DNA of 64,000 nt from Caenorhabditis elegans (taxonomy: Eukaryota > Nematoda > Chromadorea > Rhabditida > Rhabditidae), in the NCBI RefSeq assembly GCF_000002985.6, contig NC_003284.9, positions 9,300,001-9,364,000 on the forward strand, given 5' to 3'. Below are positions 31,240 through 43,743 of the stretch, piece by piece. Positions within the stretch are counted from its first letter, which is position 1, and each line of letters opens with the position of its first letter. The position numbers were made by a program, and so were the translations under genes. A model generated the notes under the pieces. The model did no database searches and was not told the DNA's origin. It saw nothing but the letters and a program-made list of their open reading frames with translations.

Positions 31240-34200
31240 ATGGATGTGAGACCATATGAAGGAGGACGTTTTGAGGTAACGACAAAAACCAAAAAAAAGT
31301 TTGAAAGCATGTATTTTGAATCCAGAATTAAAAATTTAAAAAATCAACACAACATGCTGAAATATTTATTTTCTTAAAAACAATGTTAAGTATAAACGGT
31401 ACTTGTGTATTATGCCCCCGCCACTTTAGAAATTAATTTTTTTTTAACTTTTAAAATAAAAACGTGTGGAATTCTTTTGTATTTTTAGGCCTAGGAAAAC
31501 ACCATTTTAAGCCTAACGAAGAAAAAGGTATCACATTTAATTTGAACGGATAAATCAATGGAAAATTAATTAATTTCTAAAACGGCGGAGGTATTATACA
31601 CAAGTAGCGTATAAACATTTTATATTTTTGCCATTCGCTTCAACTAGAATCCAGTGTAATCTTAGTATTGCGAATGGTCAAGCAAAGCAACAACTTCCAA
31701 GACTCATGATGGTGAATTTCTCCATAAATTCAACCACTTTGGGTAGATCGAAAAAGCATCAAGAGAGGAAAGTTCTATTTGAGACATACATATGGGCCTT
31801 GAAAAAGCTTTGAGTGAAATTTTTAAGCAACACTTTCGACTCCATCAGAATTTTATAAAATTATACACTTTGCAACGATAGTAAAAAATCTAACTTTTAG
31901 AAAATTGGAAGTGAAGAAGCTCATACGATTGAAACTTTCGAAAGACGTATTCATGGAACTCCACACAGTGAGGTTAGTGTTTTGTATTTTGTGTTCAAAA
32001 ACATGAATCAAGGGATTAATTGCATTTGTGCACCAAAATACTCAATTCATTCTTTTTCATAATCGACTCCCAGACAGAAATCTGCTTTGTGATCTCATTA
32101 TGACGAATCAGACTGAAAAAAACAATTTATCAGCAATTGGAAGTGGATTTTGCCGGAGAAAAATTATTATTTTTCCAAAAATTTTAACATTTTCCAGCCA
32201 CAACGACAAGTCTCGTCGAAACAGTACACCGAACGAAGAACCTACGGTCGAGATGAAAACGGTGAAATTGTCGTGAAAATCGAGAAAAATGTAAGTAGGG
32301 TTTTAGACGGAACATGTGAAATAAAAACAAGAAAAGGAGGGAAGAAGAGTAGCATTGTGGCAAAAACTAGCGTTATTCAGCAGGTGAACGTTTATTTCTT
32401 GGTCTTGTTTTCATAATTGTGTTGAATGGCATGTTAGTTGGGACGTTTTGTCAAACTTGATTTAATTTGCATTTAAATTTTAGTTGTGAATTTTATAGCT
32501 ACTTTGTTCTAAGGATATTTTTAAATGTGAAAGCCCAAATTATTAACAGAATATTTTACCGATGTAGTTGTCTTCTCAATATAGATCTGTTATCAGTTTA
32601 CCACTTTTTCTCATTTATTTGCATTAACTATTATCGTACTTTTCAAGCTAGTTGAAACTAGTTCTACTTTTAAAAATAGAGCTGCAGAACCAATTTACAT
32701 TCCTTTCAATGTTTGTATAAGCAAAGACAAAAAGACAAGAAAATGAAAACGAAAAAAAAACGTGTTGGTTTTGTTTACAATGGGATTATGAAAATGAAAT
32801 AAGCAAATGGTGTCCCATTTTTGGGTATAATCTCAAATTTGAATAATAAACGAATATAAAAAATGAGCAATTGAAGCCGGTTATTTATTTTGAAAAATTG
32901 GAGGAACATAGATGAAGAGTCAAAATGCGTAATTTGAAAATAACGATGCCTCATTTTTAAATTATCTATTTTGCAGTCACCACAATCTCACTAATCAGTC
33001 TTGAACACCGTATTGCTCTTATTTTCCAAAAATTTTGTGTGCATAGAAAATTTTGAAAAAAATCTTAATTTAATCTTGTACATAATTACTAACTTTTGTT
33101 TTAAAAACTAATCGAGAGAGGAATCACCAAAATGGGGGAATATGGTACTTTACTTCGCTTAAATATTGGATTGTATTTTCTTCAAACTGAGAAGTAACAT
33201 TTTTGAGCCATACTTTTGATTGTCAGTGACATCACAAGTGTTTCAAATTCAGACCCGACTAGTTATAGGTATAGAAATGAACACAACTTGAACTTCACTA
33301 GAATTAATTTTATAATAGAAGTGATATAGAAGGCACGTGGTTTTCTTTAGCAGAATGGGATGTGCGTAATTAACGCATCCAGTTTTTATAATTTCAGTTT
33401 CACACAAAAAGCCCACAACAAATGTGCAAACGGTGTGAGCTTAACGTAAACAACGTTCTCATATTTTTTTTTTCTTTCTAATCCGGAAGTCGTAAATGAA
33501 ACGATTAAAAAAATGTATTCAACTTTGTACAAGAACATGTAATAATATTAAACAAAACTATTTTCAGAAGTCTGTTGTTTAAAAACGTCACAAATTAGAT
33601 AGTTCACCTAACAATAAGCGAAACTCATATAAATAAAAAGTCTCTAGGATTATAAAAAATACGTTGGTCATCCATGTTCTTATTTTATAATTGACAATTT
33701 ATTTTTAAAAATGCACTTTGTTTAAAAAAAGAGTTATTTTTAAGCAAATGACGCCGAAGTATAAGTTCGACAAAAAACAAAACAACCTTCTGAACATGAT
33801 AACATTCAGCTGAAATAACGCATTATTTGACAAGTATGTGTGCTTGACATATCCACATTGTGGAAAAAATAACAAAAATCGTTGAAATCGAAATGGGGCA
33901 AAATCTTGTATTACGATTTGATAATCGTTAACAGACGTTTTTGAACAAAAACTAAAATTGTAAATGACTCAGACTTTTTTCAGCCGTCTGAGCCAGTCCG
34001 TCCAGCATCACCAGTCCGACCTGTCACTCCAGTTGGTGGAGAAAATGAGTTGAGCCGGCACTTGCTCCAAGTAAGCTTCCTATATTAGTATACTACTTTA
34101 ATTAGAAGGCGATTCAGTAGTTATAAGCGCGTGTGTAAACAATAAAAAGAATTTCTGTGACACAGCAATACACAAGCGTAGTTGCAAAATTTTTGAAAAT

Positions 34201-36393
34201 CTGATATTAATTACAACGATGTTTGAAGCCTATCCAACCTCTCCATATCCCACGCATCGACATTCAGCCTGCCAATTCTTCACGACACGCATCGCCAAGA
34301 CATAAATTGCAGTATGGTAAGAAAATTTAAACGTGCTTCACAAAACGGAACAGGAATGGGCAAAAATATATAAATTGATGCTGAAAGGGCAGTGAGACAA
34401 GGGCAGGGAAGACTGCATGACTGATGGAAATTGAAAATAGAATGAAATTGGGTTAGCTATCTAAAACATTTAATAAGTGACATGGTGTCATGTAATTGTT
34501 AGAGCATTAAAAAGAGAATTGAACGCGTGAATCGTTTTAGTTCCAGTCGACTGAATGCCAAACAGCTGAAGGTTACTTTTCTCGCTAGATCTTTTTCATT
34601 TTCAGAAAAGCGTGTTCACTGAACTGTTAGAGAACTAAGTCACTGAATTGGTGTCGAGAATGACAATAAATGAGTGTTTCTTAGAATTCACAACTTGCAG
34701 TAAAATTGCATTTTTTTGAACACACTCTTAATAATGACAAAGTAACATCTCGAGAGGTTTAAAAGACATCTAAAAAAGGACTGAATTGATTTGTGGCTTA
34801 AAAAACTGATAATGGTACGGAATGAATGAGTACATAGAATGATTTATTTTAAATCTATGGTTTAAATTAATTCTAGCAAAAAAGAAACTTTTTTACCAAA
34901 AATTGTTTAAAGCATTCCTAAGGTGAGAACTCAAAGTACACATCTAAATTCACAAAAACATTAAGTTTTTTGTTCCACACTTTCGTAAAGTTAACACTAA
35001 GAGAAAAGTATGAATTTTCTCTGTTAGGTGTATGGTAAGATTTAAATTAAAAAGTATCATTCCAAAATTTTGGTACAAGTGTCACAAAAAATATTAATTT
35101 TCAGATGAGGTTTCACCAAGATCAGGTTCTATCAACATGCTATCGCCAAGATCTGGACACTCGGCATCTTCAAGATCTGGAGCTGGATCTAGACAGAGTA
35201 ATGTGTCCGTAAATTCGGCAAATGTGCCATTGAAAAAGGTTTGTTATGAGAAATATAACTTAATAAACAAAGGAAATTTATACGACAAAGATAATTGAAA
35301 TAGAAGTTAAATCAAATCTTTGATTGAATTTGGTAACAAGGTTTCTAAAATAAGTGAAAATGAATTTAAAAGTACCGTTGGGGGTTGGTAGTTATAGTTA
35401 ATCTTCGGCAAACGGTTTGAAATTGATTTTGCCGACTGGTTAATATGGAAGATGCTTACAGTGTTATTGAAGTTACCGTATTTGTGAATTGCATGTGTGG
35501 TTGAAAAAGTAATAATGACAGTACAACAATTTTAGAATGCATAAATAATTTTCGAGTGTCCTATAGCTTGATCGCAATAATCGATATTGAACGAAAATTT
35601 GACTAATGCCGTCTCAAGCCATTTTTATCCTTAGCAAAAATTAAGTGCAATACTCTTACCCGAATTACCGTATACGTGTTTCTCAAGCTATCAACATTTA
35701 TTTTTCGTTGCAAATATTTATACGAAACAACATAAATTTGAATTCAAATAAAATGTAGAAGAAAAATAAATTTTGCTACAAAAGATCAACCCTATTTGAT
35801 CATGCACCAACTGAATCAAAATACCATTAAACCAAATGAACTCGTGACTATTGCAATGACAAAATGCTCCAAACTAATTTCAATTTCATATTATCCACGT
35901 ACTTCCGTTTCAACAAACCGCTTTATTGTGTCATCCTGCAAATGGTGACAACAAATTGCGAGCAATCTACGCACATGTGTTATAGGGAAAGTGTAAAACA
36001 TGAAGCGTAGAGAAGACATTTATCTGATTTTGGTATGACAAAAAAATAATAATATCATTTCAAATTTACAATTAAGTTGCTTCAGAGTTTGTTTTTTAAA
36101 AGGTCAACTATTTTGAAGTTCTATGTTTCAGGTCACCAAGAAGTCCCGATTTGTTTCCATTCACGATGGTCGTCCCGTATCCCCATACACAGAAACAGTG
36201 TCTTTTGAAGTTGCCATTCCATTTCAACCAGATAGATATTCCAGGTGAACTATGAACAATTATATTTGAAACAAAAAACAAAAAATTGTATGTTTTCAGC
36301 GCTTCGGCCCGTTCATTCTCCAGCTCACCACACGTTTCCCGCAGGCCAAGCGAATGCGCATACTTGATGGAAAACCCGCTCTACCAAGATTGA
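31240..36393 (+). CDS. Uncharacterised Ser/Pro/Arg-rich protein, about 238 residues
   Basis: Eight exons with canonical or near-canonical splice sites join without a frame break: 31240-31275, 31901-31972, 32198-32290, 33984-34070, 34229-34316, 35105-35238, 36132-36244, 36300-36393 (717 bases). The protein starts MDVRPYEGGRFE. It has a charged region (RRTYGRDENGEIVVKIEKN), a Pro/Val/Arg segment with repeated RPASPVRPVTPV, a Ser/Arg region with SPRSGS and SPRSGH, then KSRFVSIHDGRPVSPY, and ends ECAYLMENPLYQD. I see no membrane segment, signal peptide or catalytic motif; it looks largely disordered. The NPLY near the C-terminus fits the NPxY motif bound by PTB domains, and SPR/TPV sites could be proline-directed phosphorylation targets. 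Exon 3 has an in-frame alternative donor. The acceptor of exon 5 (TTTGAAG) is weak. I do not recognise the family. Confidence 0.8.
31390..31616. repeat. MITE-like element with about 50-bp terminal inverted repeats
   Basis: The left end (GTATAAACGGTACTTGTGTA...CCCGCCACTTTAGAAATTAA) and the reverse complement of the right end (GTTTATACGCTACTTGTGTA...CTCCGCCGTTTTAGAAATTAA) match over about 50 bases with scattered differences. The centre is non-coding. It lies inside intron 1 of the uncharacterised gene. Exact ends and target duplication are uncertain. Confidence 0.75.
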
Positions 36394-36611
36394 ATTTAAT
36401 TAAATGTGAATTGATCACGCGTCATCATCCATTATCATTCTTTTTCTCCTTTTCCCCAATATCATTATTCCCGCTGTCTATCAATATCTGTCAATATCTA
36501 CTGCCAAAAGATGCCCTTAACAATAACAACCAAACATTCAATAATCTGTTGCTTTTTTTCTGTATAGTAAATCTTGTCTTTGAAATTTTGTGAAGATACA
36601 AAATTTGTGAA

Positions 36612-36617
36612 AATAAA
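36612..36617 (+). terminator. AATAAA polyadenylation signal of the uncharacterised gene
   Basis: An AATAAA lies about 220 bases after the stop codon at 36391-36393 and is a plausible end for the transcript. It supports the chosen last exon. Confidence 0.55.
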
Positions 36618-38640
36618 GATAATACAATTTTGAATGTTTTTTGTTGCATTGTAAGAACATTATCTTTAATAAAGCCTTCAATGTTTCTTTTAGTTTGAAA
36701 TATCTACCGGATTAGCGCCGAAATGCGAAGATATCTTTTGGAGTTTTTGTTTTTCAAAGTTTTTGGTTAAACTTAAACTTTTTCATTACTTAAAAAATGT
36801 CAAAAAAGAATATTTCAGGTAAATCCGGGTAGCAAAAATTGCATTTCTGATTAAAAAAACGTCATAAAAATATTTACTTCAATATTTGAACAGGTGAAAT
36901 TTTCACTTTCTTATTTTCCCTTCAACTTCTTTCATTATTCAGTATTTTTGATGACTGATACTTTTCCTTACGCAAAAAACAGAAGTATATACCAAAAAAT
37001 TTCTGAGCTCGCCTAAAAGTTTGAAAATAAATGTAAGTCAGAATGTGAGTTCTTACCTTTCTTGTGCTCTGTGTTTTTTTTTTTTCATTTAAAAACAATC
37101 TTCAATTTTCCTAGTTTTCCCTCAATATTTTCGCGTGCGTATTGTTCCACTGTGTTATACTCGTATTACTAATTTTTACGTTTTCAAGTTCTGAGGTCAG
37201 TTTAATCATTATATCCCAATATGTAACGAAATATTTGGTGATATGAATAATGGGCTATCACATGATAGGGAGCATTTATGAGTCCCTAAACCATATAATT
37301 ACAAGACTTTCGCCAGCTCTCTCCTTTGTCAAATATTGAGTAAAACCTTGAAGCAGCTTTTATTCCTAATACTGAGATTTATTGATTCTGTAATTTTTTG
37401 TTTAAAATGAATACTATTCGAGGAGAAGTCGACAAAAGAATAATGGTAATCAAAACAGTTACTTTTTTGATGGTTTCGAACTTTAGTTCCACAAAATATT
37501 GTAGTTTAAAATAAATTCCACGAATATGTCTGGTCTGAAAACAGGAATCATATTTATATTCAATCAATCACTTTTTTCTGAATTTTAAAAATAAACGATT
37601 TTATTGACAGAGTGTTTTATATTCATGACTTTCAAACTTTTACAAATATAATCATCGATTTCCTTCTCGAAAATGCAATTTTTCCAAAAATACTATTTCG
37701 AAAAACTCTGAACCCAATTATAAGATATGTGATGAATAATTCCCCAAAGTGTTGTGCGCAAAAAGAAAAGAAAAGGATTGATTTCACAGCAACTCTTCTC
37801 CTCTCTTCTACTTCCCCCATTTTGCCTATGCTGTTTCTTTAATCGCACCCCACCAAGCCAGCGGAGCAAACACGAGATGGACCCGGTTTTCGCGGAGTAG
37901 TACATCGAGAAAGAAGAATAAGGGACCCCTTTTGCGTCGCGACTAACTGCGCGCAAAACGTCTTCCCCTGCTGCGAATCAATGCGCGTAAGGACGACAAG
38001 GGTCCGCAATGTGTCGTCGCGGTGTACGCACACATTCCGCTCGCTCTCTTTCTTTTGTGGTGTCCTCTGAGAGAGGGCCGACGGCGTATCGGATTTTGGT
38101 TAGCGTGCCCTTGCCCGAAAAAGAATGCGTCTTTCTTTTCGCCTCTTACTTTTTCCCCAATAATCGCTTCCTTTCCTCTGACTTTTTTTTGTTTTCCAAT
38201 TTTTGTAATAGCATACTGACCTATATGTTCTGGTAATAGTTGTTTAATGTGAAAAGTTGTTTTGCACAACATTATAATTTGGAATATTATTTCTCTCAAA
38301 AAACACTTTATTAATAGTCACAAAGTATTTGTCGGTCGGTACTTGCACTCAAAACAATCCGTGATTTGCATTTTATTTCACTGTTGTCAGTACATTGTCA
38401 CTCACATAAATGTTGTTAAATTTTTCTCTCTGAAACATATTATTTCGAAAATGCAAGGCTATACTATATTTGAAATTCAGCGAAACTTTGGAAGCATTGG
38501 ATCATCTTCAGTATGTAATTTTTGCAATAATATAAAAAATCAATAATTTGACAAGTCCTTCATCTTCTGCGCCTCTCATCTCTCGATTATCTGTCGTAAT
38601 TGTCACGGTTCTGCATGCAGTTGTCTGAACAAACCACCTC

Positions 38641-38650
38641 ATTTTTTCAG
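38641..38650 (+). other. Probable splice-leader or 5' UTR acceptor before apa-2
   Basis: ATTTTTTCAG ends 12 bases before the first in-frame ATG of apa-2. In C. elegans such an acceptor close to the first ATG with no coding exon in front usually marks SL1 trans-splicing. A cis-spliced non-coding exon in the GC-rich island is the alternative. Confidence 0.6.
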
Positions 38651-38662
38651 AGAGGGTATTGA

Positions 38663-41600
38663 ATGTTGTTACAGAAGATGCCGGCTGTCAAAGGTGATGG
38701 CATGCGTGGACTCGCCGTCTTCATCAGCGACATCCGAAACTGCAAGAGTAAGGAGGCCGAGCTGAAACGGATCAACAAAGAATTGGCCAATATTCGATCC
38801 AAGTTTAAAGGTTTGTAATTTTCACTAAAAAGAGAAATGTAAACGGTTGAAATAAAATGTTCAGCCAATCTAAAATGCTCATTTTCAGGCGATAAAACCC
38901 TAGATGGATACCAAAAGAAGAAGTATGTGTGCAAGTTGCTATTCATTTTCCTGCTAGGAAATGACATTGACTTTGGTCACATGGAAGCCGTCAATCTGCT
39001 TTCTTCAAATAAGTATACCGAAAAACAGATTGTAGGTTATATTTCTATTATTAAAATGTAGTAGCCACGTTAGAAAACTGGAAAACACTCTTAATCCGCT
39101 CTGAGTACAGCTCATAACCAATTTCTATTTACATAAGATCATTTTCTGCCCAGTTCAAAATTATTTAAAAATTATTCATTTAGGATTGGTTTCTTATATG
39201 TATACCATCTCATTAAACTCAACTTTTTTTAATTTCAGGGATATCTGTTCATCTCGGTGCTCATTGAGCAACAATCAGACCTCATGAAGCTGATTGTGCA
39301 GGGAATCCGCAACGACTTGACTTCCCGCAACCCAGTGCACGTCAATCTTGCTCTTCAATGCATCTCAAACATGGGATCACGCGAAATGGTTGAGGCATTT
39401 TGCACCGACTTGCCCAAGCTTCTGGTCTCCGGAGAAACCATTGATTTTGTGAAGCAGTCTGCTGCATTGTGCATCCTCAAGCTGTTCCGCAACTCGCCGG
39501 ATTCATTCCAGCCGGGAGATTATGCCAGTAGAATTGTGCATTTGCTCAATGACTCTCACATGGTCAGTATTATAAACCCATTGTGAAAATAAGAAGAGAA
39601 AAAAGAATCACTTTGCTTTACTTATTCAGATACATTTTTTTGGACGAAATTCAAAAATCCAGACATCACGTTTTTGTCTTAACCAAAGAGCAACAACAAT
39701 ACCTAGCATTTCTAACTGATATAAATACAATTTTCAGGGTGTCGTCACATCCGCTGCTTCTCTCATTGAAGCTCTTTCCAAGAAGTGGCCAGAAGAGTAC
39801 AAGGGAGCCGTCCCATTGGCAATTTCCCGTTTGAGCAGAATAGTGACTGCGACCTACACGGATCTCCAAGACTACACGTACTACTTTGTTCCGGCTCCAT
39901 GGCTCTGTGTCAAGCTGCTCCGTCTCCTGCAAAATTATCCACCACCAGATGACCCGTCAAACAAGGCTCGTCTTCTTGAATGCTTGGAAGGAATTTTGAA
40001 TAAAGCCCAAGATGCACCAAAGTCAAAGAAAGTGCAACATTCCAATGCAAAAAATGCCGTGCTTTTCGAAGCGATTGCTCTTATCATTCATATGGATTCA
40101 GAGCCACAACTTCTTGTCCGTGCGTGCAATCAACTTGGAACATTCCTTTCTCACCGGGAAACCAATTTGAGATACCTTGCATTAGAATCAATGTGCCTTC
40201 TTGCCACATCTGAGTTCTCTCATGATGCTGTGAAAAAACATCAAGACACTATCATTAATAGCTTGAAGACTGAAAGAGATGTATCAGTTCGTCAACGAGC
40301 TGTTGATCTTCTCTACGCAATGTGTGACCGATCAAATGCTAATCAAATTGTAGCTGAAATGCTTGCGTACTTGGAAACAGCTGATTACTCGATTCGTGAG
40401 GAGATGGTCCTTAAAGTTGCTATTCTTGCTGAAAAATATGCTACTGACTACACTTGGTACGTGGACGTCATCCTTAAGCTGATTCGTATTGCTGGTGATT
40501 ACGTCAGCGAGGAAGTTTGGTATCGTGTCATCCAGGTGAGAATACAACATTTTACTTTATTTTAACTCATTGTTATTATTTCGGATTGTCGTCAACCGAG
40601 AGGACGTTCAAGGATACGCAGCAAAGACTGTATTCGAGGCTCTTCAACGCCCGGCTTGTCATGAAAACATGGTGAAAGTCGGAGGTTATATTCTTGGAGA
40701 ATTTGGAAACTTTATTGCCGGAGATGAACGTTCTACAGCAAAGATTCAGTTTGAATTATTGCACTCAAAATTCCACTTATGCAGTATTACAACACGCTGT
40801 CTATTGCTCACCACATATATTAAATTCTGCAATTTGTTCCCAGAAATCAAGCCTCTTGTGCAACAAGTCTTCCAAACAGATCATAATTTGAGGAATCCTG
40901 ACGCAGAATTGCAGCAAAGATCTATTGAATATCTCCAAATGACAAAGCTTGCATCTAATGATGTGCTTGCTACGGTTAGTTTTTAAACACAAAAAATCAA
41001 TATCTCATAGTTTTGCAACAACAGGAAACAGAAGGAAACAAGGTGTTTTTATAAATGCTAGCTGTTGACAAAACAATCAAAAGTTATAGTTTAGCAAGCT
41101 GACATACACAATGCCATTTAAACAACTACAACTTCCGTTTTATCACTCAAATTTTTGACCCTTAAAATAATGTGATATTAGATACCACTTTTTCTAATAT
41201 TTCAAACTTGTGCTCGAATAATAGCATCTTGCAACATAAAATAAAATTTAAAATATGAGTTTTCAGATTCTCGAAGTGATGCCAGCGTTTGCTGAAAAGG
41301 AAAGCAGTCTTCTAGCTAAGCTGAAAAAGAGTAAGCCACAACTGGAAGAAATTGAGCGTGAGGAGAAGGAGAAACGGTCCAAACCAACTGCAGTAATGAG
41401 CGAAGGATCAACATCTCTTGTGGACTTTGATTCTACCAATGACACTACTGCATCGCTAGCCGACGTTTTCGCTAACAACTCTGGAACCGGTCTTGGAGCA
41501 CAAGGTGATGAAGTCGAGATTGCCAACAAGGATGACTACTTGAAGTTTGTCACGAAAAGTAACGCAATTTTGTGGGAGGACGATTACATTCAAATTGGCT

Positions 41601-42435
41601 GTAAATTGGAGACGCGCAATAACTTGGGCCGACTGGGAATGTTCTATGGAAATAAGACGTCGCAACCATTTAATAAGTTCACCCCAATCATCACGTGCCC
41701 TGGAGCACTAGCAGTTCAACTACAAGCTCAGGCAAAACCAGTGGAGCCGGTGGTTGCAGCTGGAACTCAAGTTCAGCAATTGATTAATTTTGTCTGTGTT
41801 CAAGAGTTCCAGAAGATGCCAATTATGAACATAAAGTTTACATTCACGTGAGTTTTGTGCTCCCAAAACATAGCAAAAAATAACAATTTTTCAAATAAAA
41901 TTTTTGAATTTCAGAGATCGTGCGGGTGCTGTTCAAAACTTTGATAAAAACTTCTACCTTCCACTCTTCATCAGCAAATTCTTCGAGCCCACAAACATGA
42001 CATCCGAGCAATTTTTCACTAGATGGAAGTCACTTGGTGCAGCGTCACAGGAAGCACAGAAGATTTTCAACGCACTGTCACCGATTGAGCACGCAACTAT
42101 TGAATCAAGACTGAAAGGATTTGGAGCAAACTTACTGACTGACGTGGATCCAAATCCCGACAATTATGTGTGCGCTGGAATCATTCATACCCAGACGCAA
42201 CAGATTGGAACTCTTATTCGTTTGGAGCCAAACAAGCAAGCAAAGGTTAAAAAAAATAATTCCATTAAAATTGAATTGAAGAATGGCGTAGGCGAATTCT
42301 TTTAAAAACCGTTCAACACCTTTATTAGCTTCTCTCCTGATTCACTCTAATTTTCAGATGTACCGCCTTACAATCCGTTCCAGCAAGGACACTGTTGTGC
42401 AGACATTGGTAGACTTATTGGGCAACCAATTTTAA
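38663..42435 (+). CDS. apa-2: APA-2, alpha-adaptin large subunit of the AP-2 clathrin adaptor
   Basis: Eight exons encode alpha-adaptin, the large subunit that docks AP-2 on plasma-membrane PI(4,5)P2, binds dileucine cargo jointly with sigma and recruits endocytic accessory proteins. Exons: 38663-38810, 38889-39031, 39239-39562, 39738-40535, 40585-40974, 41267-41847, 41915-42245, 42358-42435. The start region reads [20 protein letters not shown], matching animal alpha-adaptins; an in-frame ATG five codons earlier adds MLLQK. The helical-repeat trunk runs to about 40974 and includes GYLFISVLI and [11 protein letters not shown]. An acidic and Lys-rich hinge (41290-41480) follows. The appendage (about 41500-42435) contains [13 protein letters not shown] and FFTRWKSL and ends LLGNQF. 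The acceptor before exon 5 is TTTCGG rather than TTTCAG, yet the conserved IVVNRED demands that join. Confidence 0.96.
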
Positions 42436-43743
42436 GCTAATATTTGCTGCCGATCCACCCGTGCCATCTCTCCACTTTTACATTTTTATTGTTTTCCATT
42501 AAAACAATGCTCTGTGTCTTACAGTCACTTATAATTTCCCGATAATGTTTCAAATTCCCTCTCCTTTACTCTTCATCATTTTTCTAGTTTGCATTTTGTA
42601 ACTTATAATTTCTAATTTATTTTTAATATGATATGATAAGATTGCTTTTTTTGTTTTTGCAACATTCCTCATTCGCATAATTTTATTTTTGCAAATGTCT
42701 AACTTTTAACCATCAGCAGCCGCTTTGATTGTTTTTATTCACCAATTATTTCGTGAGAAATAGTTTCCGATTTATGATGAGAATGGCGAGAGTTTTTCAG
42801 ATTTTTCTCATCGGATTAATCAGATTTAAATTATTTAAGTAATTTATTGGTCTTATATTTGTCTAAAGTTTTCACTTTGTAGATTGAATGAACTATTATT
42901 TTTCTAAGTTTATCAAATGAAAAAACTATGAAAAAAATGATGTATTTTTTTAAATTTTATATCTGTATAAAATTATAGTAATTAGTCGCAACTGTTTCAG
43001 CTTTTCAAATTACAGAGCTTGCTGGATATTCAAAGGTATTTTTCAATCTTTCAACTTATTACTTTTGCTCTTGTTTTTAACCCCGAAAAAAGAAAATTAA
43101 TTTTCAACTAAAACAAAACAAAATTTTGCCTAGTATGCCTTGTTCCAGAACAAAAATATAGAGTTGTAAAATTTGAGAATTGTCAAGCCCATTGCGTCCA
43201 AGAATTTATTTGATTTTTTAGCAACAATTATGTTTTTAGTCCCTGTGTGAGAAAATTATCAACAATTTTTCAATATTTTTTCAATCAGAAAATTGTAATT
43301 TTTTAAAACTTATTCATGAAAATTGGCTTATTGAAATCCAATAAAATTTATTGAACTCTTTTTTATAACAATTTTTCGAATTAAATTTCTTAAATTTTAA
43401 GCAATGAAAAACGTGAATGGAAGTGCAAGTGGGTACATCAAACGAAACATCTCATGTGGCATGATTTGTTATAAAAAGTGCAAATAAATAACCAGCCATA
43501 ACGGGAAAGAAGTATTACCAGGTTGATTGAACAGAAAAAAGTTTCGTTTATGGAAAGAAAGAAAAGGCAATAAAACGGAAATTGAAGTGACACAAATTGT
43601 GAAATATCCCGGTTGGAACAAAATCGTTGAATTTGACTAGGTTACATATGAAAATAAAAAAAGAAAAGAAAAAAAAATGTGATAACATGATACATGTATA
43701 CATTTAAATTTATAATTTATACAGTCGCTGTTTAAGAAATTGT
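42436..43743. other. Convergent 3' intergenic region between apa-2 and oga-1
   Basis: Both flanking genes end here, tail to tail. The 1.3 kb is very AT-rich with no supported exon; it holds the two 3' UTRs and their cleavage sites. Confidence 0.65.
42498..42503 (+). terminator. ATTAAA polyadenylation signal variant of apa-2
   Basis: ATTAAA, the commonest variant signal, occurs about 60 bases past the apa-2 stop. Other AT-rich hexamers lie further on, so this is a probable but not unique site. Confidence 0.4.

Larger units (their letters stand above)
36394..38662. other. Intergenic region and apa-2 promoter
   Basis: The first part is the 3' flank of the uncharacterised gene. Around 37780-38200 the sequence becomes markedly GC-richer, with CT-rich runs and several CGCG/GCGC steps. 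That is typical of the promoter of a broadly expressed C. elegans gene, and apa-2 is the only downstream candidate. Overlapping open frames on both strands in this island reflect its composition. The apa-2 coding start is about 450 bases further right. Confidence 0.55.

Noticed and set aside
37693..38299. Overlapping open frames on both strands before apa-2
   Set aside because: They occur on both strands in a GC-rich promoter-like island and show no splice or family support.
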